From Deltaproteobacteria bacterium (lineage in GTDB: Bacteria; Desulfobacterota; Syntrophorhabdia; Syntrophorhabdales; Syntrophorhabdaceae), in the NCBI GenBank assembly GCA_029777945.1, contig JAKORG010000066.1:1-50848 (forward strand): a DNA stretch of 50,848 nt. Reading direction: 5' to 3'. Below are positions 41,845 to 50,794 of the stretch, piece by piece (position 1 is the stretch's first letter; every line of letters starts with the position of its first letter). A program made the translations under genes and the position numbers. The notes beneath the pieces are model-generated. The model was not told the origin of the DNA, searched no databases, and saw only the letters and a list, made by a program, of their open reading frames with translations.

Positions 41845-44178
41845 ATGTCTTTTTATATCTCAATACTTTTTTTAATTTGCATTGCCTTTTTCAATAATGC
41901 CCTATCTTCAAGGTTCATTTTTATTGAGAGGGATTTGGCTTCTTTTTTTATCCCACCTAAGTATTTATGGGTATCTTTTGTGAAATCCTTACAATTACCC
42001 TTATGGAATCCCTTTAACTATTCAGGGATTCCTCTAATTGCAACCCTTCAGCCAGGTGTATTTTATCCACCCCATGTGTTATATCTTTTTCTTCCCTTTA
42101 ATATAGTCTGGAACTGGTTAATAATATTACATTTTGTCTTTGCCGGAGCCAATGTTTTTATGTTTTTAAAACACCTTAAGGCCTCAAACGTGGGTTGTTT
42201 TGTAGGCGGGGTTGTGTTTATGTTGTCAGGCTATCTTTTATCTGTTCATAATCTTTTACCTCATCTGTTTTCTGTGGCGTGGTTTCCTTTAACACTTATG
42301 TTTTTTTTAAAATATGTTGAATCTTTTAAGTTAAAATATACTGCATATACATCCCTTTGCCTTTCCATGGAGTTTTTTGCCGGTGCCCCTGAGATCGTGG
42401 CTATGACCTTTCTTGTCCTTTTTTTAATAACCATTTTTTATTCTTTAAGCCATGAAGTCAATCGTGCTAGTATAATTAAAAGGTTTTTTGCCCTTTTTGT
42501 GGTGTTGTCTCTTTTTTTGCTTTTATGTGCCATTCAGCTTATTCCTTTCTACGAGCTATCAACCCATAGCATAAGAAAGGCTGGGCTTTCATATGGGGAG
42601 GCAACTACATGGTCTTTTGCATGGAAGGATTTTATTCAGTTTTTCCTTCCAAATCCTTACGGTTATTTTCAAAGCGATGCCAAATACTGGGCTAATCAGT
42701 CATGGTTAAAGACAGTGTATCTCGGTATAGCCCCTTTTATACTGTCCATATTTTATCTTGTTTCAAAGGACAGAAAGAAATGGCTATTTATTACCCTCAT
42801 TGTCATTTCTTTTATTTTTGCCTTAGGGGGCAATACCCCCATTTATAAGATATTGTTTCATGTCCCACCTTTTAAAAGCATTAGATATCCAGTGAAGTTT
42901 CTTTATGTGTTCTTTTTTGTAATCGCCGTAACAAGTGGCCTTGGGTTTGATAAATTAAATAAGGGCATTAAAGATAAAGACTTAAAAACACAGAGGATTG
43001 TGAAGACCTTATTTTATATGGGTTTTATCTTTGCCCTGGCCTGGGGTTATGTAAACATTTTTAACCAGGACGTAAGGGACATTTTTGAGAAATACAATAT
43101 AAAACCCGATGCCTTTAATGATATTGGCTTCAATATCCACAATATAAAAAGATTTTTCCTTTTTTCCTTTTTTTTCTGTGTCATGCTCCTTCTGTGTTTA
43201 CGAATTAAATACAAAAAAACTGCATTTTTTTTCCTTATAACCATTCTTATCGCTGATTTGTTCCTTGCTAATTACGGATATTATCAACTGGGAGGCTGGA
43301 ATGATTATATAAAAAAACACCCCTTTGAGGAGAAAATTAAAAACATAAAAACAGAAAGATACATAGTAACACCTTCAACAAAGGACACATTTAAACTCTA
43401 TCCAGAAGACAAAATGGCATTGATTCCTGCCTATGCTGCAGTGGCAGGACTTTATACTGAAAGTGGTTCTGAGGTGCTGCGCTTAGCCGATTATGAGGTA
43501 TTTACCAATATGCTCTACTCAACAGAGACCATTGAAGAGGCAAGGAGGTTTTTTGACATATCCGGTATAGGCTATGTCATATCCAATAAAGAGATAAAGA
43601 ATGCCAGTTTTGAGTTTTTAGATAGTGTGAAGGTAAATATAGAACGGTCAAAAAAGGATAAAAAAGACATAGTTGAAGAAACGATAAGACTTTATAGGTA
43701 CAGGGATTCATTAGGCAGGTTTATCCTTTACAATAATGTCATATCTGTTAAAAACGCCGATGGTGCGATAAAGCTCATGGAGGATAAAAATATTGACCTC
43801 CGTTCCCATCTGATTATAGTTGAACCTGAATGGGATTCACAGGTTACATGGAATAATACTTTATTAGTAAAAGATAAAAAATATCATGATAGTGTCTCTC
43901 TTATATCCTATAACCCAGGTAAGATTGAGCTTAAATGTGAGAGCGAAAAGGATTCGTATTTGTATGTTACAGACACCTTTTATCCAGGCTGGAGGGCATA
44001 TATTGACGGAAAAGAGACAAAAATCTTAAAGGCCAATATTGCCTTTAAGGCAGTTCGTGTGCCTAAAGGCAGTCATATCGTTGTTTTTAAATACATGCCT
44101 CTATCTTTTTTTATGGGTATTATCCTCACGGGCATCGGGATACTTTTGGTTTTCTGCCTTATAAAAAGCTCCAGATGA
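41845..44178 (+). CDS. YfhO-like polytopic membrane protein
   Basis: A 777-residue protein with about a dozen hydrophobic helices in the first 500 residues and one at the very end (FFMGIILTGIGILLVFCLI). LPLWNPFNYSGIPLIATLQP and VFMLSGYLLSVHNLLPHLF are typical of the YfhO family, as is the C-terminal YPGWRAYIDGKETKILKAN module preceding the last helix. YfhO-like proteins resemble GT-C glycosyltransferases that use polyprenol-linked sugars. It starts 13 bases after the pilin terminator; the ribosome-binding site is poor. A role in glycosylating surface polymers or pilin is only suggested by position and by the GT2 gene at 22.3 kb. Confidence 0.82.
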   Translation: MSFYISILFLICIAFFNNALSSRFIFIERDLASFFIPPKYLWVSFVKSLQLPLWNPFNYSGIPLIATLQPGVFYPPHVLYLFLPFNIVWNWLIILHFVFAGANVFMFLKHLKASNVGCFVGGVVFMLSGYLLSVHNLLPHLFSVAWFPLTLMFFLKYVESFKLKYTAYTSLCLSMEFFAGAPEIVAMTFLVLFLITIFYSLSHEVNRASIIKRFFALFVVLSLFLLLCAIQLIPFYELSTHSIRKAGLSYGEATTWSFAWKDFIQFFLPNPYGYFQSDAKYWANQSWLKTVYLGIAPFILSIFYLVSKDRKKWLFITLIVISFIFALGGNTPIYKILFHVPPFKSIRYPVKFLYVFFFVIAVTSGLGFDKLNKGIKDKDLKTQRIVKTLFYMGFIFALAWGYVNIFNQDVRDIFEKYNIKPDAFNDIGFNIHNIKRFFLFSFFFCVMLLLCLRIKYKKTAFFFLITILIADLFLANYGYYQLGGWNDYIKKHPFEEKIKNIKTERYIVTPSTKDTFKLYPEDKMALIPAYAAVAGLYTESGSEVLRLADYEVFTNMLYSTETIEEARRFFDISGIGYVISNKEIKNASFEFLDSVKVNIERSKKDKKDIVEETIRLYRYRDSLGRFILYNNVISVKNADGAIKLMEDKNIDLRSHLIIVEPEWDSQVTWNNTLLVKDKKYHDSVSLISYNPGKIELKCESEKDSYLYVTDTFYPGWRAYIDGKETKILKANIAFKAVRVPKGSHIVVFKYMPLSFFMGIILTGIGILLVFCLIKSSR

Positions 44179-44232
44179 TTCTGTATTTTCATGGGAAAAA
44201 GGAAATGTTTTTACAATGCTATGACTTTTTGT

Positions 44233-44616
44233 CTATTTTTTGTAACATACATTTTCAAAGAGTGCCTGCATCTTAGTAGATCTGATTCTTTCTGCAGGCT
44301 TGGCCTTTGATTCTTTTGAATCTTCCTTTAACATTTTGTATGTATTTTTTTTGCAATCTATCTCAACGCGAGTCTTCTCCACCTCCTCTTCTTTATCATT
44401 TACAACCATGACCTTTCTTTGCCATACCCTGACAATATTTTTATCAGGCTTTTCAATACTTTCTTGATCGAAATAGTATTTTTCTTCATCTTGAGAGTTG
44501 TAGAACAGAATCCATTTTTCCGCTAAAGAACTCTTGGGGAAATTAAAAAGGATTAAACAAACAATAATAGAGATAAAAGCAGTAGATAATAAATATATTT
44601 TAATTAATGCCTTCAT
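44233..44616 (-). CDS. secreted protein resembling surface-adhesin E (protein E) family
   Basis: A 127-residue protein with an N-terminal hydrophobic signal/anchor (IYLLSTAFISIIVCLILF). The following WILFYNSQDEEKYYFDQESI and IVRVWQRKVM resemble the protein-E fold of periplasmic/outer-surface proteins. Two Cys in the mature part (EIDCKKNTYKML; FENVCYKK) could form one disulfide. It starts two bases before the nicotinate phosphoribosyltransferase stop, so both share a transcript, with no obvious functional link. Confidence 0.65.
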   Translation of the reverse strand: MKALIKIYLLSTAFISIIVCLILFNFPKSSLAEKWILFYNSQDEEKYYFDQESIEKPDKNIVRVWQRKVMVVNDKEEEVEKTRVEIDCKKNTYKMLKEDSKESKAKPAERIRSTKMQALFENVCYKK

Positions 44617-44618
44617 AT

Positions 44619-45785
44619 TTAAAGTTCAAAGTGTTCAAGCTGTTCCAGCACGTATTTTCTCATTTCCTGCGGGGTAGGGTTTTTGTAAAGGAAGGTTCCA
44701 TTATCATACCAAGGGATCAATATATCTTTAAACTGACCACCGCAGTCACACTTAAGGTCTATCTCTTTATTTAGAGGTGCTATCATATCGGCAAAGCAAT
44801 TTTCGCACCTTAATACCCTCTTTGAACCGGACATTTTGCCTCTTTTTGCAACGGGTTTTCCATCTATCTCTATAATATCCATTGCAAAGTCTATTACCCT
44901 TGCATTGGTTATCGTCGTCCCAACACCGTATGCATCTACAAACTTGTTCAGTTCGAGAATCTTATATTCATCAACGCCTCCGCTGACAAATATCTTTACA
45001 TGGTTGAAACCCCTTAAATCCAGCTCCCACCTTACCTCTTCAATGATTTTTAAAAAATCACCTCTCCTTGTAGAAGGTGTATCAAGCCTTATGGCATATA
45101 ATCTATCTTTTAGTGCCTCAGCAACCCTTACTGCCTCTATCTTCTCATCGTTGAAAGTATCGATGAGAGATACCCTTCTAACCTTTTTATCTATTATCTC
45201 GTCAAATGCCTTTGTTGCCTCTACAGTATCACCGAAAAGTAGTATGAGGGCATGGGGCATAGTGCCTGCTGGTTCTTCTCCCAATACCTCTGCATCGTAG
45301 ACAACGGATACACCGTCACAACCTCCTATAAAGGCACTTCTTTCCACCATCGGTGCTATGGCAGGATGAATCCTTCTGGCACCAAAGCTCATTACACCTC
45401 TTTTGCCTGCTGCCTTTTTACACCTTGCTGCCTTTGTGGCAACCCCTGAAGACTGACATATGAGCCCTAATATTGTAGTTTCAAGTATGCCGAATTCTGT
45501 ATACATCCCTTCTATTTCCAATACAGGTTGATAAGGCTTTATAATGGTTCCTTCTTTCATGGCCCTGACTTTTATGTTTAATCCTTCAATGATATTTCCC
45601 AGCTCTTCTAAACCTGTAAAGACAGCCCAGGGGATCCCCTTAGGCAACCTTTTTACTATAAATTCTGCCTTTACCCATTTATCAATACCCTTTTTTTTCA
45701 AAATCTCCATTGTCTTTACAAAATATACATCTGTTATCTTTCCTTTTTTTATATCTTCAAAATTTGCTACGAAAAACATGCTCAC
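44619..45785 (-). CDS. pncB: nicotinate phosphoribosyltransferase
   Basis: A 388-residue enzyme of NAD salvage. FGARRIHPAIAPMVERSAFI is the family active-site segment including the phosphorylated-His neighbourhood, and IRLDTPSTRRGD, IFVSGGVDEYKI and YGVGTTITNA form the PRPP-binding barrel. The C-terminus adds a probable zinc-binding knuckle, CENCF...CDCGG, as in the short archaeal/anaerobe type. The start at 45785 gives MSMFFVANFEDIKKGKITD, the usual N-terminus. The divergent ModE-like gene begins about 145 bases away. Confidence 0.9.
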   Translation of the reverse strand: MSMFFVANFEDIKKGKITDVYFVKTMEILKKKGIDKWVKAEFIVKRLPKGIPWAVFTGLEELGNIIEGLNIKVRAMKEGTIIKPYQPVLEIEGMYTEFGILETTILGLICQSSGVATKAARCKKAAGKRGVMSFGARRIHPAIAPMVERSAFIGGCDGVSVVYDAEVLGEEPAGTMPHALILLFGDTVEATKAFDEIIDKKVRRVSLIDTFNDEKIEAVRVAEALKDRLYAIRLDTPSTRRGDFLKIIEEVRWELDLRGFNHVKIFVSGGVDEYKILELNKFVDAYGVGTTITNARVIDFAMDIIEIDGKPVAKRGKMSGSKRVLRCENCFADMIAPLNKEIDLKCDCGGQFKDILIPWYDNGTFLYKNPTPQEMRKYVLEQLEHFEL

Positions 45786-45882
45786 CCCTTATGTTCATTG
45801 GTCTATGAATAGATAATAATCAATTTTTATAGGGGTTGTAAATAGAATTGTTTGTTAGGAATTTAATTTTTTAAAAGGTAAC

Positions 45883-45912
45883 TTGACATGATAAAATACT
45901 TTTTTTTACAAT
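45883..45912 (+). promoter_or_regulatory. sigma-70 promoter of the molybdenum-enzyme gene cluster
   Basis: TTGACA (45883-45888), 18-base spacer, TACAAT (45907-45912). This is the best promoter match in the region. An ATG at 45888 lies inside the -35 box, so it cannot be a start for this transcript; it points to the GTG at 45930. Confidence 0.65.
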
Positions 45913-45929
45913 TAGCCAGAGGTATAACT

Positions 45930-46286
45930 GTGAAGCTTATCTATAAGGTCTGGATTGACAGTAATGGTAAGGCCTTTGGAGAGGGGCCTTATAGGCTCTT
46001 GAAACTCGTTGAAAAGACAGGTTCCCTGCATAAGGCAGCACAGGAAATGGGTATGTCATACCGCAAGGCCTTTGATATTATTCAAAGGGCAGAATCAAGA
46101 CTTGGTATGGTATTTCTCGTGAGAAAGATTGGGGGAGAATCAGGAGGAGGCTCTAAATTAACAGATGAAGGAAGGGCCTTTATGAAGGTTTATGAGGAAT
46201 TCAAAAGAGAATTAGCCGAAACAATGGAAAAGATATATGTTAAATATTTTGAATCACCCCTTAAAGATAAGTTTGAAAGCCCATGA
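45930..46286 (+). CDS. ModE-type winged-helix regulator without molybdate-binding domain
   Basis: Read from GTG at 45930 (VKLIYKVWIDSNGKAFGEGP), which fits the ModE N-terminus and the promoter position; an ATG at 45888 would add 14 residues overlapping the -35 box. The 118-residue protein has the LysR-like winged helix of ModE: LLKLVEKTGSLHKAAQEMGM, SYRKAFDIIQRAESRLG and GGESGGGSKLTDEGRAF. The C-terminal molbindin domains are absent, as in many short homologues. As first gene of the cluster it may control molybdenum-enzyme maturation, although molybdate cannot be its direct ligand through the usual domain. Confidence 0.85.
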   Translation: MKLIYKVWIDSNGKAFGEGPYRLLKLVEKTGSLHKAAQEMGMSYRKAFDIIQRAESRLGMVFLVRKIGGESGGGSKLTDEGRAFMKVYEEFKRELAETMEKIYVKYFESPLKDKFESP

Positions 46287-46888
46287 CCCAACTCTGTGCC
46301 GTCATTTTGGCCTCAGGTTCTTCAAGAAGATTGGGGTTTAATAAACTTCTTGTTAAGATAGATAAAAAAACAGTTATAGAAAGGTCAATAGAACCTTTTT
46401 TATTTCCTTTGATTGATAAAATATTCGTAGTCGTTGGTTTTGAAAAAGAAAGGGTTATAAAGGCAATTGAAAATTATCCCATTGAGATTATAGAAAATCC
46501 CTTTTACTTACAAGGTATGTCTGCATCTGTAAAGGCTGCACTTACATACATAAGAGATTATAAAGGTGCATTTTTTCAACTTGGAGACAGGCCTTTTGTG
46601 GATATGACATTGATTGAGGAGATGGTGCATATCTTTCAAACTAATGATAAAAAAATTATAGTGCCTGTGCATAATAAACAAAAAGGACATCCTGTGCTTA
46701 TAAAACCAGAACTATATTTAACGGATATGGAGAAAATAGAAGGTGATGTAGGGTTGAGAGAAATTATAGATAAATATAGAGAAAATGTGGTATTTATAGA
46801 TGCTAACGAAGGTATTCTTTTGGGATTAGATACATGGGAAGATATAGAAAATTTAAAGAAAAGGAGTTATGAAATTGAAAAAGATTAA
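46283..46888 (+). CDS. MocA-like molybdopterin cytidylyl/nucleotidyltransferase
   Basis: A 201-residue MobA/MocA-type nucleotidyltransferase. The nucleotide loop is AVILASGSSRRLGFNKLLV, slightly off the standard LAAGxSxRMGxxK. The metal motif is FFQLGDRPFVDMT. QGMSASVKAAL and KGHPVLIKPEL with GDVGLREII are typical of MocA, which attaches CMP to molybdopterin for hydroxylases such as xanthine dehydrogenase. This agrees with XdhC and YqeB downstream. It overlaps both neighbours (4 and 20 bases). Confidence 0.87.
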   Translation: MTQLCAVILASGSSRRLGFNKLLVKIDKKTVIERSIEPFLFPLIDKIFVVVGFEKERVIKAIENYPIEIIENPFYLQGMSASVKAALTYIRDYKGAFFQLGDRPFVDMTLIEEMVHIFQTNDKKIIVPVHNKQKGHPVLIKPELYLTDMEKIEGDVGLREIIDKYRENVVFIDANEGILLGLDTWEDIENLKKRSYEIEKD

Positions 46889-47891
46889 GGTTGAAGATGC
46901 AGTGGGTAGGATATTAGCCCACGATATAACAGAGATTATCCCTGGCAAGAAAAAGGATGTAGCCTTTAGAAGGGGTAAGGTTATCGAAAAAGGGGATATT
47001 GAGAGGCTTCTCGATTTGGGAAAGGGGCACATATATGTGTTTGAAAAAGAAATAAAAGGTATACATGAGGAAGAGGCTGCCATAAGGATTGCAGAATCCA
47101 TAAAAGATGAGAATATGGAACTATTGCCCCCCAAGGAAGGAAAGGTTAGCATTAAAAGTAAAGTGGACGGCCTTTTTTATGTAAACTTAAAGCACCTCAT
47201 GGAAATAAATAACATAAAGGATGTATTATTAAGCGTGGTTCCCAACAGGCATCCTGTAAAAAAAGGTGACATAGTGGCGGCTACAAGGATAATACCATTA
47301 TATATAAACGAAAAAGAGCTAAAGAAGGTAGAGAAGGTCGGTGAAAAGGGTATCATATCCATAAAACCTTTTAAATATTTTAAGATAGGCCTTGTTATAA
47401 CAGGCAGTGAGGTTTCAAGTGGAAGGGTTAAAGATGCTTCTAATATGGTGGAGGAAAAGCTAAAAAATTACGGTCATGATGTAACAGGCAAACATATAGT
47501 ACCTGATAGTATAGGTAAGATAAAAGATGCAATCCTTGATTTGTTTGGTAAAGGGGCAGAGATGGTATTAACTACAGGAGGTTTGTCAGTAGACCCGGAC
47601 GATGTGACAAAAGAAGGTATTGAGGCAACTGGTGCAGAGGTCTTATTTTACGGTACCCCTGTATTTCCTGGTGCAATGTTTCTCGTTGCCAGACTTAAGG
47701 GAAAATATATACTCGGAGCCCCGGCGTGTATTTATTACAATAGATACACCGTGTTTGATATAGTGCTTACAAGGCTCATGGCAGGGGAGAGGATGCACAA
47801 AAGGGATATGATAAAACTATCTTATGGTGGATTGTGTTTGCAATGCAAAGTGTGTCATTATCCAAACTGTTTTTTTGGAAAGGGTATATAA
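46869..47891 (+). CDS. MoeA-like molybdopterin-binding protein with Cys-rich tail
   Basis: A 340-residue protein related to MoeA/MoaB-fold proteins. IGLVITGSEVSSGRV and MVLTTGGLSVDPDDVTKEG are the MoCF-biosynthesis domain; GTPVFPGAMFLVARLKGK and LGAPACIYYN follow. The N-terminal portion (VEDAVGRILAHDITEI, FRRGKVIEKGDIERLLDLG) is MoeA-like. It is shorter than MoeA and ends in CLQCKVCHYPNCFFGKGI, four Cys and one His spaced as a metal- or redox-binding tail. This form is known beside selenium-dependent molybdenum hydroxylase genes, where it is thought to handle the cofactor. Confidence 0.82.
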   Translation: MKLKKIKVEDAVGRILAHDITEIIPGKKKDVAFRRGKVIEKGDIERLLDLGKGHIYVFEKEIKGIHEEEAAIRIAESIKDENMELLPPKEGKVSIKSKVDGLFYVNLKHLMEINNIKDVLLSVVPNRHPVKKGDIVAATRIIPLYINEKELKKVEKVGEKGIISIKPFKYFKIGLVITGSEVSSGRVKDASNMVEEKLKNYGHDVTGKHIVPDSIGKIKDAILDLFGKGAEMVLTTGGLSVDPDDVTKEGIEATGAEVLFYGTPVFPGAMFLVARLKGKYILGAPACIYYNRYTVFDIVLTRLMAGERMHKRDMIKLSYGGLCLQCKVCHYPNCFFGKGI

Positions 47892-47900
47892 AGGTATATT

Positions 47901-48704
47901 ATGGATATGAAAAATAGGGATGTAAAGATTGTCATAAAAGGCGCTGGAGAAATGGCAACAGGTATTGCTCACAGGCTTTATATGTCTAATTTCAAAAAAA
48001 TTCTTATGACAGAGATCGAAAAGCCCATAAGTGTGAGAAGGCTTGTGGCATTTTCAGAGGCAGTTTATGAAAAAGTCTGGACTGTAGAAGGTGTTTCAGC
48101 AGAGCTTATAAGGGATTTAAAAGAATTAGAGGGTATATGGGACAGGGAAAGAATAGGTGTTATTGTAGATCCTAAATGGAGTGTGGTTGGCCTGTTAAGG
48201 CCTTATATTGTGATTGATGCCATTATGGCAAAGAGAAACTTGGGCACAAAAAAAGATGAGGCGCCGATTGTAGTGGGTGTAGGTCCTGGATTTAATGCAC
48301 CTGTGGATTGCCATGCAGTTGTGGAGAGTAATAGAGGTCATGATTTAGGCAGGGTGATATATGAAGGGAGTGCAGAACCCCATACAGGTATACCTGGACC
48401 TGTGATGGGGTTGACTAAAGAGAGGGTGTTGAGGTCTTGTAAGGCCGGTATAATAAAGCATGTAAAGTCTCTTGGAGATGAAGTTAAAAAGGGAGATGTT
48501 GTAATGTATATTGACGATACACCTGTGATTGCAGATATTGACGGTGTATTAAGGGGTCAGATAAGAGAAATTTATGTAACGGAAAATGAAAAGATTGGGG
48601 ATATAGACCCGAGGAATAAAAGGGAATATTGTTTTACCATATCAGAAAAGGCAAGGGCCATTGGAGGCGGTGTCCTCGAGGCGATTATGCATTTTTTACA
48701 ATAA
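47901..48704 (+). CDS. yqeB: selenium-dependent molybdenum hydroxylase system protein, YqeB family
   Basis: A 267-residue Rossmann-like protein. IKGAGEMATGIAHRLYMSNF at the N-terminus, RRLVAFSEAVYEKVWTVEGV, VVGVGPGFNAPVDCHAVVES and GRVIYEGSAEPHTGIPGPVM are hallmarks of the EF2563/YqeB family, which co-occurs with enzymes carrying a labile selenium at the molybdenum site. The precise reaction is unknown. It lies between the MoeA-like and XdhC genes. Neither selD nor any hydroxylase structural gene is in the window. Confidence 0.9.
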   Translation: MDMKNRDVKIVIKGAGEMATGIAHRLYMSNFKKILMTEIEKPISVRRLVAFSEAVYEKVWTVEGVSAELIRDLKELEGIWDRERIGVIVDPKWSVVGLLRPYIVIDAIMAKRNLGTKKDEAPIVVGVGPGFNAPVDCHAVVESNRGHDLGRVIYEGSAEPHTGIPGPVMGLTKERVLRSCKAGIIKHVKSLGDEVKKGDVVMYIDDTPVIADIDGVLRGQIREIYVTENEKIGDIDPRNKREYCFTISEKARAIGGGVLEAIMHFLQ

Positions 48705-48715
48705 GAGGGATTTTT

Positions 48716-49717
48716 ATGGATATTTATAAGGTGCTGGAAAATTATTTAAACGAAGGCAAAACTGGTATGCTTGCTACTGTAATCAAAAGAATAGGCTCTG
48801 CACCACGGGATACAGGGGCAAAGATGTTTATAGGCGAAGATAAAAAGATTTACGGAACAGTGGGTGGCGGCAGATTAGAAAACGATGCCTTTGAAGAGGC
48901 ATTGAGGCTCATGAATTCGGGGACAACAAAAGTCTTGCACATAAGAATGAATGCCACAGAGGTTGCCCAGGATGGTATGTTATGCGGAGGAAATGTGGAT
49001 ATTCTCATTGAGCCCGTTGAACAGAGATACAAAGAATTATACAATGGAATAAATAATTATTTGGAAAAGAGAAAAAAGGCCTTTGTAATAACAAGGTTTA
49101 AAGAAAATAAATTGTCCAAGACACTTATTGGTCATGACAATACAATAATAGGAGACCCCCTTTTAGAAGAAGAATCAAAATTTATAAGTAAGTATATTAA
49201 CGAGAGGAATCCTTTTCTGATAAATGAAACAACTGTTGTTGAACCTCTTGTAAAATTTTCACCTCTATACATTTTCGGTGGAGGACACGTATCCCAATAT
49301 CTATCACTTGTTGCAAAGCTTGTTGATTTCTATACGGTTGTTATCGATGATAGGCCAGAATTTGCAAACAAGGAAAGATTCCCCCATGCAGACGAGATAA
49401 TGGTTGAGAATTTTGAATCTGCTTTTGAAAGGCTTAGCTTTACAGGAAACGAATTTGTGGTCATAGTCACAAGGGGCCACCAATACGATGCATTTGTGCT
49501 TCAAGAGGTTTTAAGGCATGATTTTAAATACGTGGGTATGATAGGGAGCAAAAGAAAGGTTAAGATTATCCTGGAGAACCTTAAACAGATGGGATTTGCC
49601 GAAGAATTGATAGACAGGGTTCATGCACCTATTGGTCTTGATATAAATGCTGAAACACCACAGGAGATTGCCATAAGCATTGTGGCTGAATTAATAAAAG
49701 AAAGGGCTGTAGTTTGA
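48716..49717 (+). CDS. XdhC/CoxI-family molybdenum hydroxylase maturation protein
   Basis: A 333-residue protein starting at the ATG at 48716 (MDIYKVLENYLNEGKTG), with AGAGGGA upstream; the longer frame from 48629 lies inside yqeB. The N-terminal XdhC_CoxI domain shows GSAPRDTGAKM and GTVGGGRLENDA. The C-terminal Rossmann domain has IFGGGHVSQYL, VVIDDRPEFANKERFP, VIVTRGHQYD and YVGMIGSKRK. XdhC loads the sulfurated cofactor into its target enzyme; the neighbouring YqeB suggests a selenium variant. The sigma factor's TTG overlaps its stop. Confidence 0.92.
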   Translation: MDIYKVLENYLNEGKTGMLATVIKRIGSAPRDTGAKMFIGEDKKIYGTVGGGRLENDAFEEALRLMNSGTTKVLHIRMNATEVAQDGMLCGGNVDILIEPVEQRYKELYNGINNYLEKRKKAFVITRFKENKLSKTLIGHDNTIIGDPLLEEESKFISKYINERNPFLINETTVVEPLVKFSPLYIFGGGHVSQYLSLVAKLVDFYTVVIDDRPEFANKERFPHADEIMVENFESAFERLSFTGNEFVVIVTRGHQYDAFVLQEVLRHDFKYVGMIGSKRKVKIILENLKQMGFAEELIDRVHAPIGLDINAETPQEIAISIVAELIKERAVV

Positions 49718-50622
49718 ATTTAGAAGACGAGACTTTTGAACTAAATGGAGCTGTAAAGATAGCTGAATTGGAAGAAAAGGGTCTTCCTTTACCTTTTGAC
49801 CCATTAAAAAAGTATCTTGCCGAGATTTCAAGGCATCCGGTGTTATCCAGGGAAGAGGAGTTTAAATTAGCAGAAAAGGTTTATAAACTTAAAGACAAGG
49901 AGGCAGCACAAAAACTCGTCATTTCCAATCTTAAACTCGTCGTCAAGATTGCCCTTGAATATTACAACACATACCTGAATATACTGGATCTTATCCAGGA
50001 AGGGAATGTGGGGCTTATGCATGCGGTGAAAAAATATAATCCTTACAAAGGCACAAAGTTTTCCACTTATGCATCCTTCTGGATAAGGGCTTACATACTA
50101 AAATATATAATGGATACATGGAGTCTTGTAAAGGTAGGCACCACGCAGAGCCAGAGAAAATTGTTCTATCGTCTTAATAAAGAAAAACAGAAACTTGAGG
50201 CCCTTGGTGTATTTCCAGCACCTCAACTTCTGGCAAGCACCCTTGATGTAAAAGAAGGGGATATAGAAAGTATGGAGAAAAGGCTTTCTTATACTGATGT
50301 TTCCTTAGAGTCAAAGCTATACGATGAAGGTAATGACACAATACTCGATACAATTAAATCTAACGAAGATGTGGAGGAGATTGTTGCAGAAAAAGAGAAA
50401 CAGCTCATTCTTTCAGAAAAGATAAACCTTTTTAAGACAACCCTTAATGAAAAAGAACTCTTTGTGTTTGAAAACAGGATAATGGCAGAAGAACCCCTTA
50501 CGCTCCAGGATATTGGAGAAAAATTTAATATCTCCAGGGAAAGGGTAAGACAGATTGAAAACAAGGTATTAAAAAAATTTAAAGAAAAGTTTAAAGGGGA
50601 ATTAAAGGAACTCGATTTTTAA
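49714..50622 (+). CDS. rpoH: RpoH-like alternative sigma factor
   Basis: A 302-residue group 3 sigma-70 factor starting at TTG 49714. Region 1.2/2: YLAEISRHPVLSREEEFKLA, LVISNLKLVVKIALEYY, LDLIQEGNVGLMHAVKKY. The heat-shock-sigma box is well preserved (TTQSQRKLFYRLNKEKQKLE). Region 4: EPLTLQDIGEKFNISRERVR and QIENKVLKKF. It should direct RNA polymerase to heat-shock promoters. Its start lies within the xdhC stop, so part of its expression is coupled to a molybdenum-enzyme operon; an internal promoter is not excluded. Confidence 0.9.
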   Translation: MNLEDETFELNGAVKIAELEEKGLPLPFDPLKKYLAEISRHPVLSREEEFKLAEKVYKLKDKEAAQKLVISNLKLVVKIALEYYNTYLNILDLIQEGNVGLMHAVKKYNPYKGTKFSTYASFWIRAYILKYIMDTWSLVKVGTTQSQRKLFYRLNKEKQKLEALGVFPAPQLLASTLDVKEGDIESMEKRLSYTDVSLESKLYDEGNDTILDTIKSNEDVEEIVAEKEKQLILSEKINLFKTTLNEKELFVFENRIMAEEPLTLQDIGEKFNISRERVRQIENKVLKKFKEKFKGELKELDF

Positions 50623-50760
50623 TCCCGACTTTGACAGAATCTTTAAAAAATACCCTTATTTTTATTATAAAACCCAATAAATTCAATGGTTCCACTTTTA
50701 ATTTTTTTATTTTGTAGTGGCAACCAAATTGTTTTAAATTCATCTTTCATTACTTTTTAC

Positions 50761-50788
50761 TTGACTTTTTATAAGATTAGTGTAGTAT
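50761..50788 (+). promoter_or_regulatory. candidate promoter before the right-edge transposase
   Basis: TTGACT (50761-50766) and TAGTAT (50783-50788) with a 16-base spacer. TGTAGTGGCAACC at about 50713 may mark the left end of the insertion element, but the matching right end is outside the window. Confidence 0.35.
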
Positions 50789-50794
50789 TTAGGT

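Noticed and set aside
50631-50660. TTGACA just after rpoH as a promoter
   Set aside because: No -10 box at acceptable spacing and no gene immediately downstream; TTGACT at 50761 fits the transposase better.
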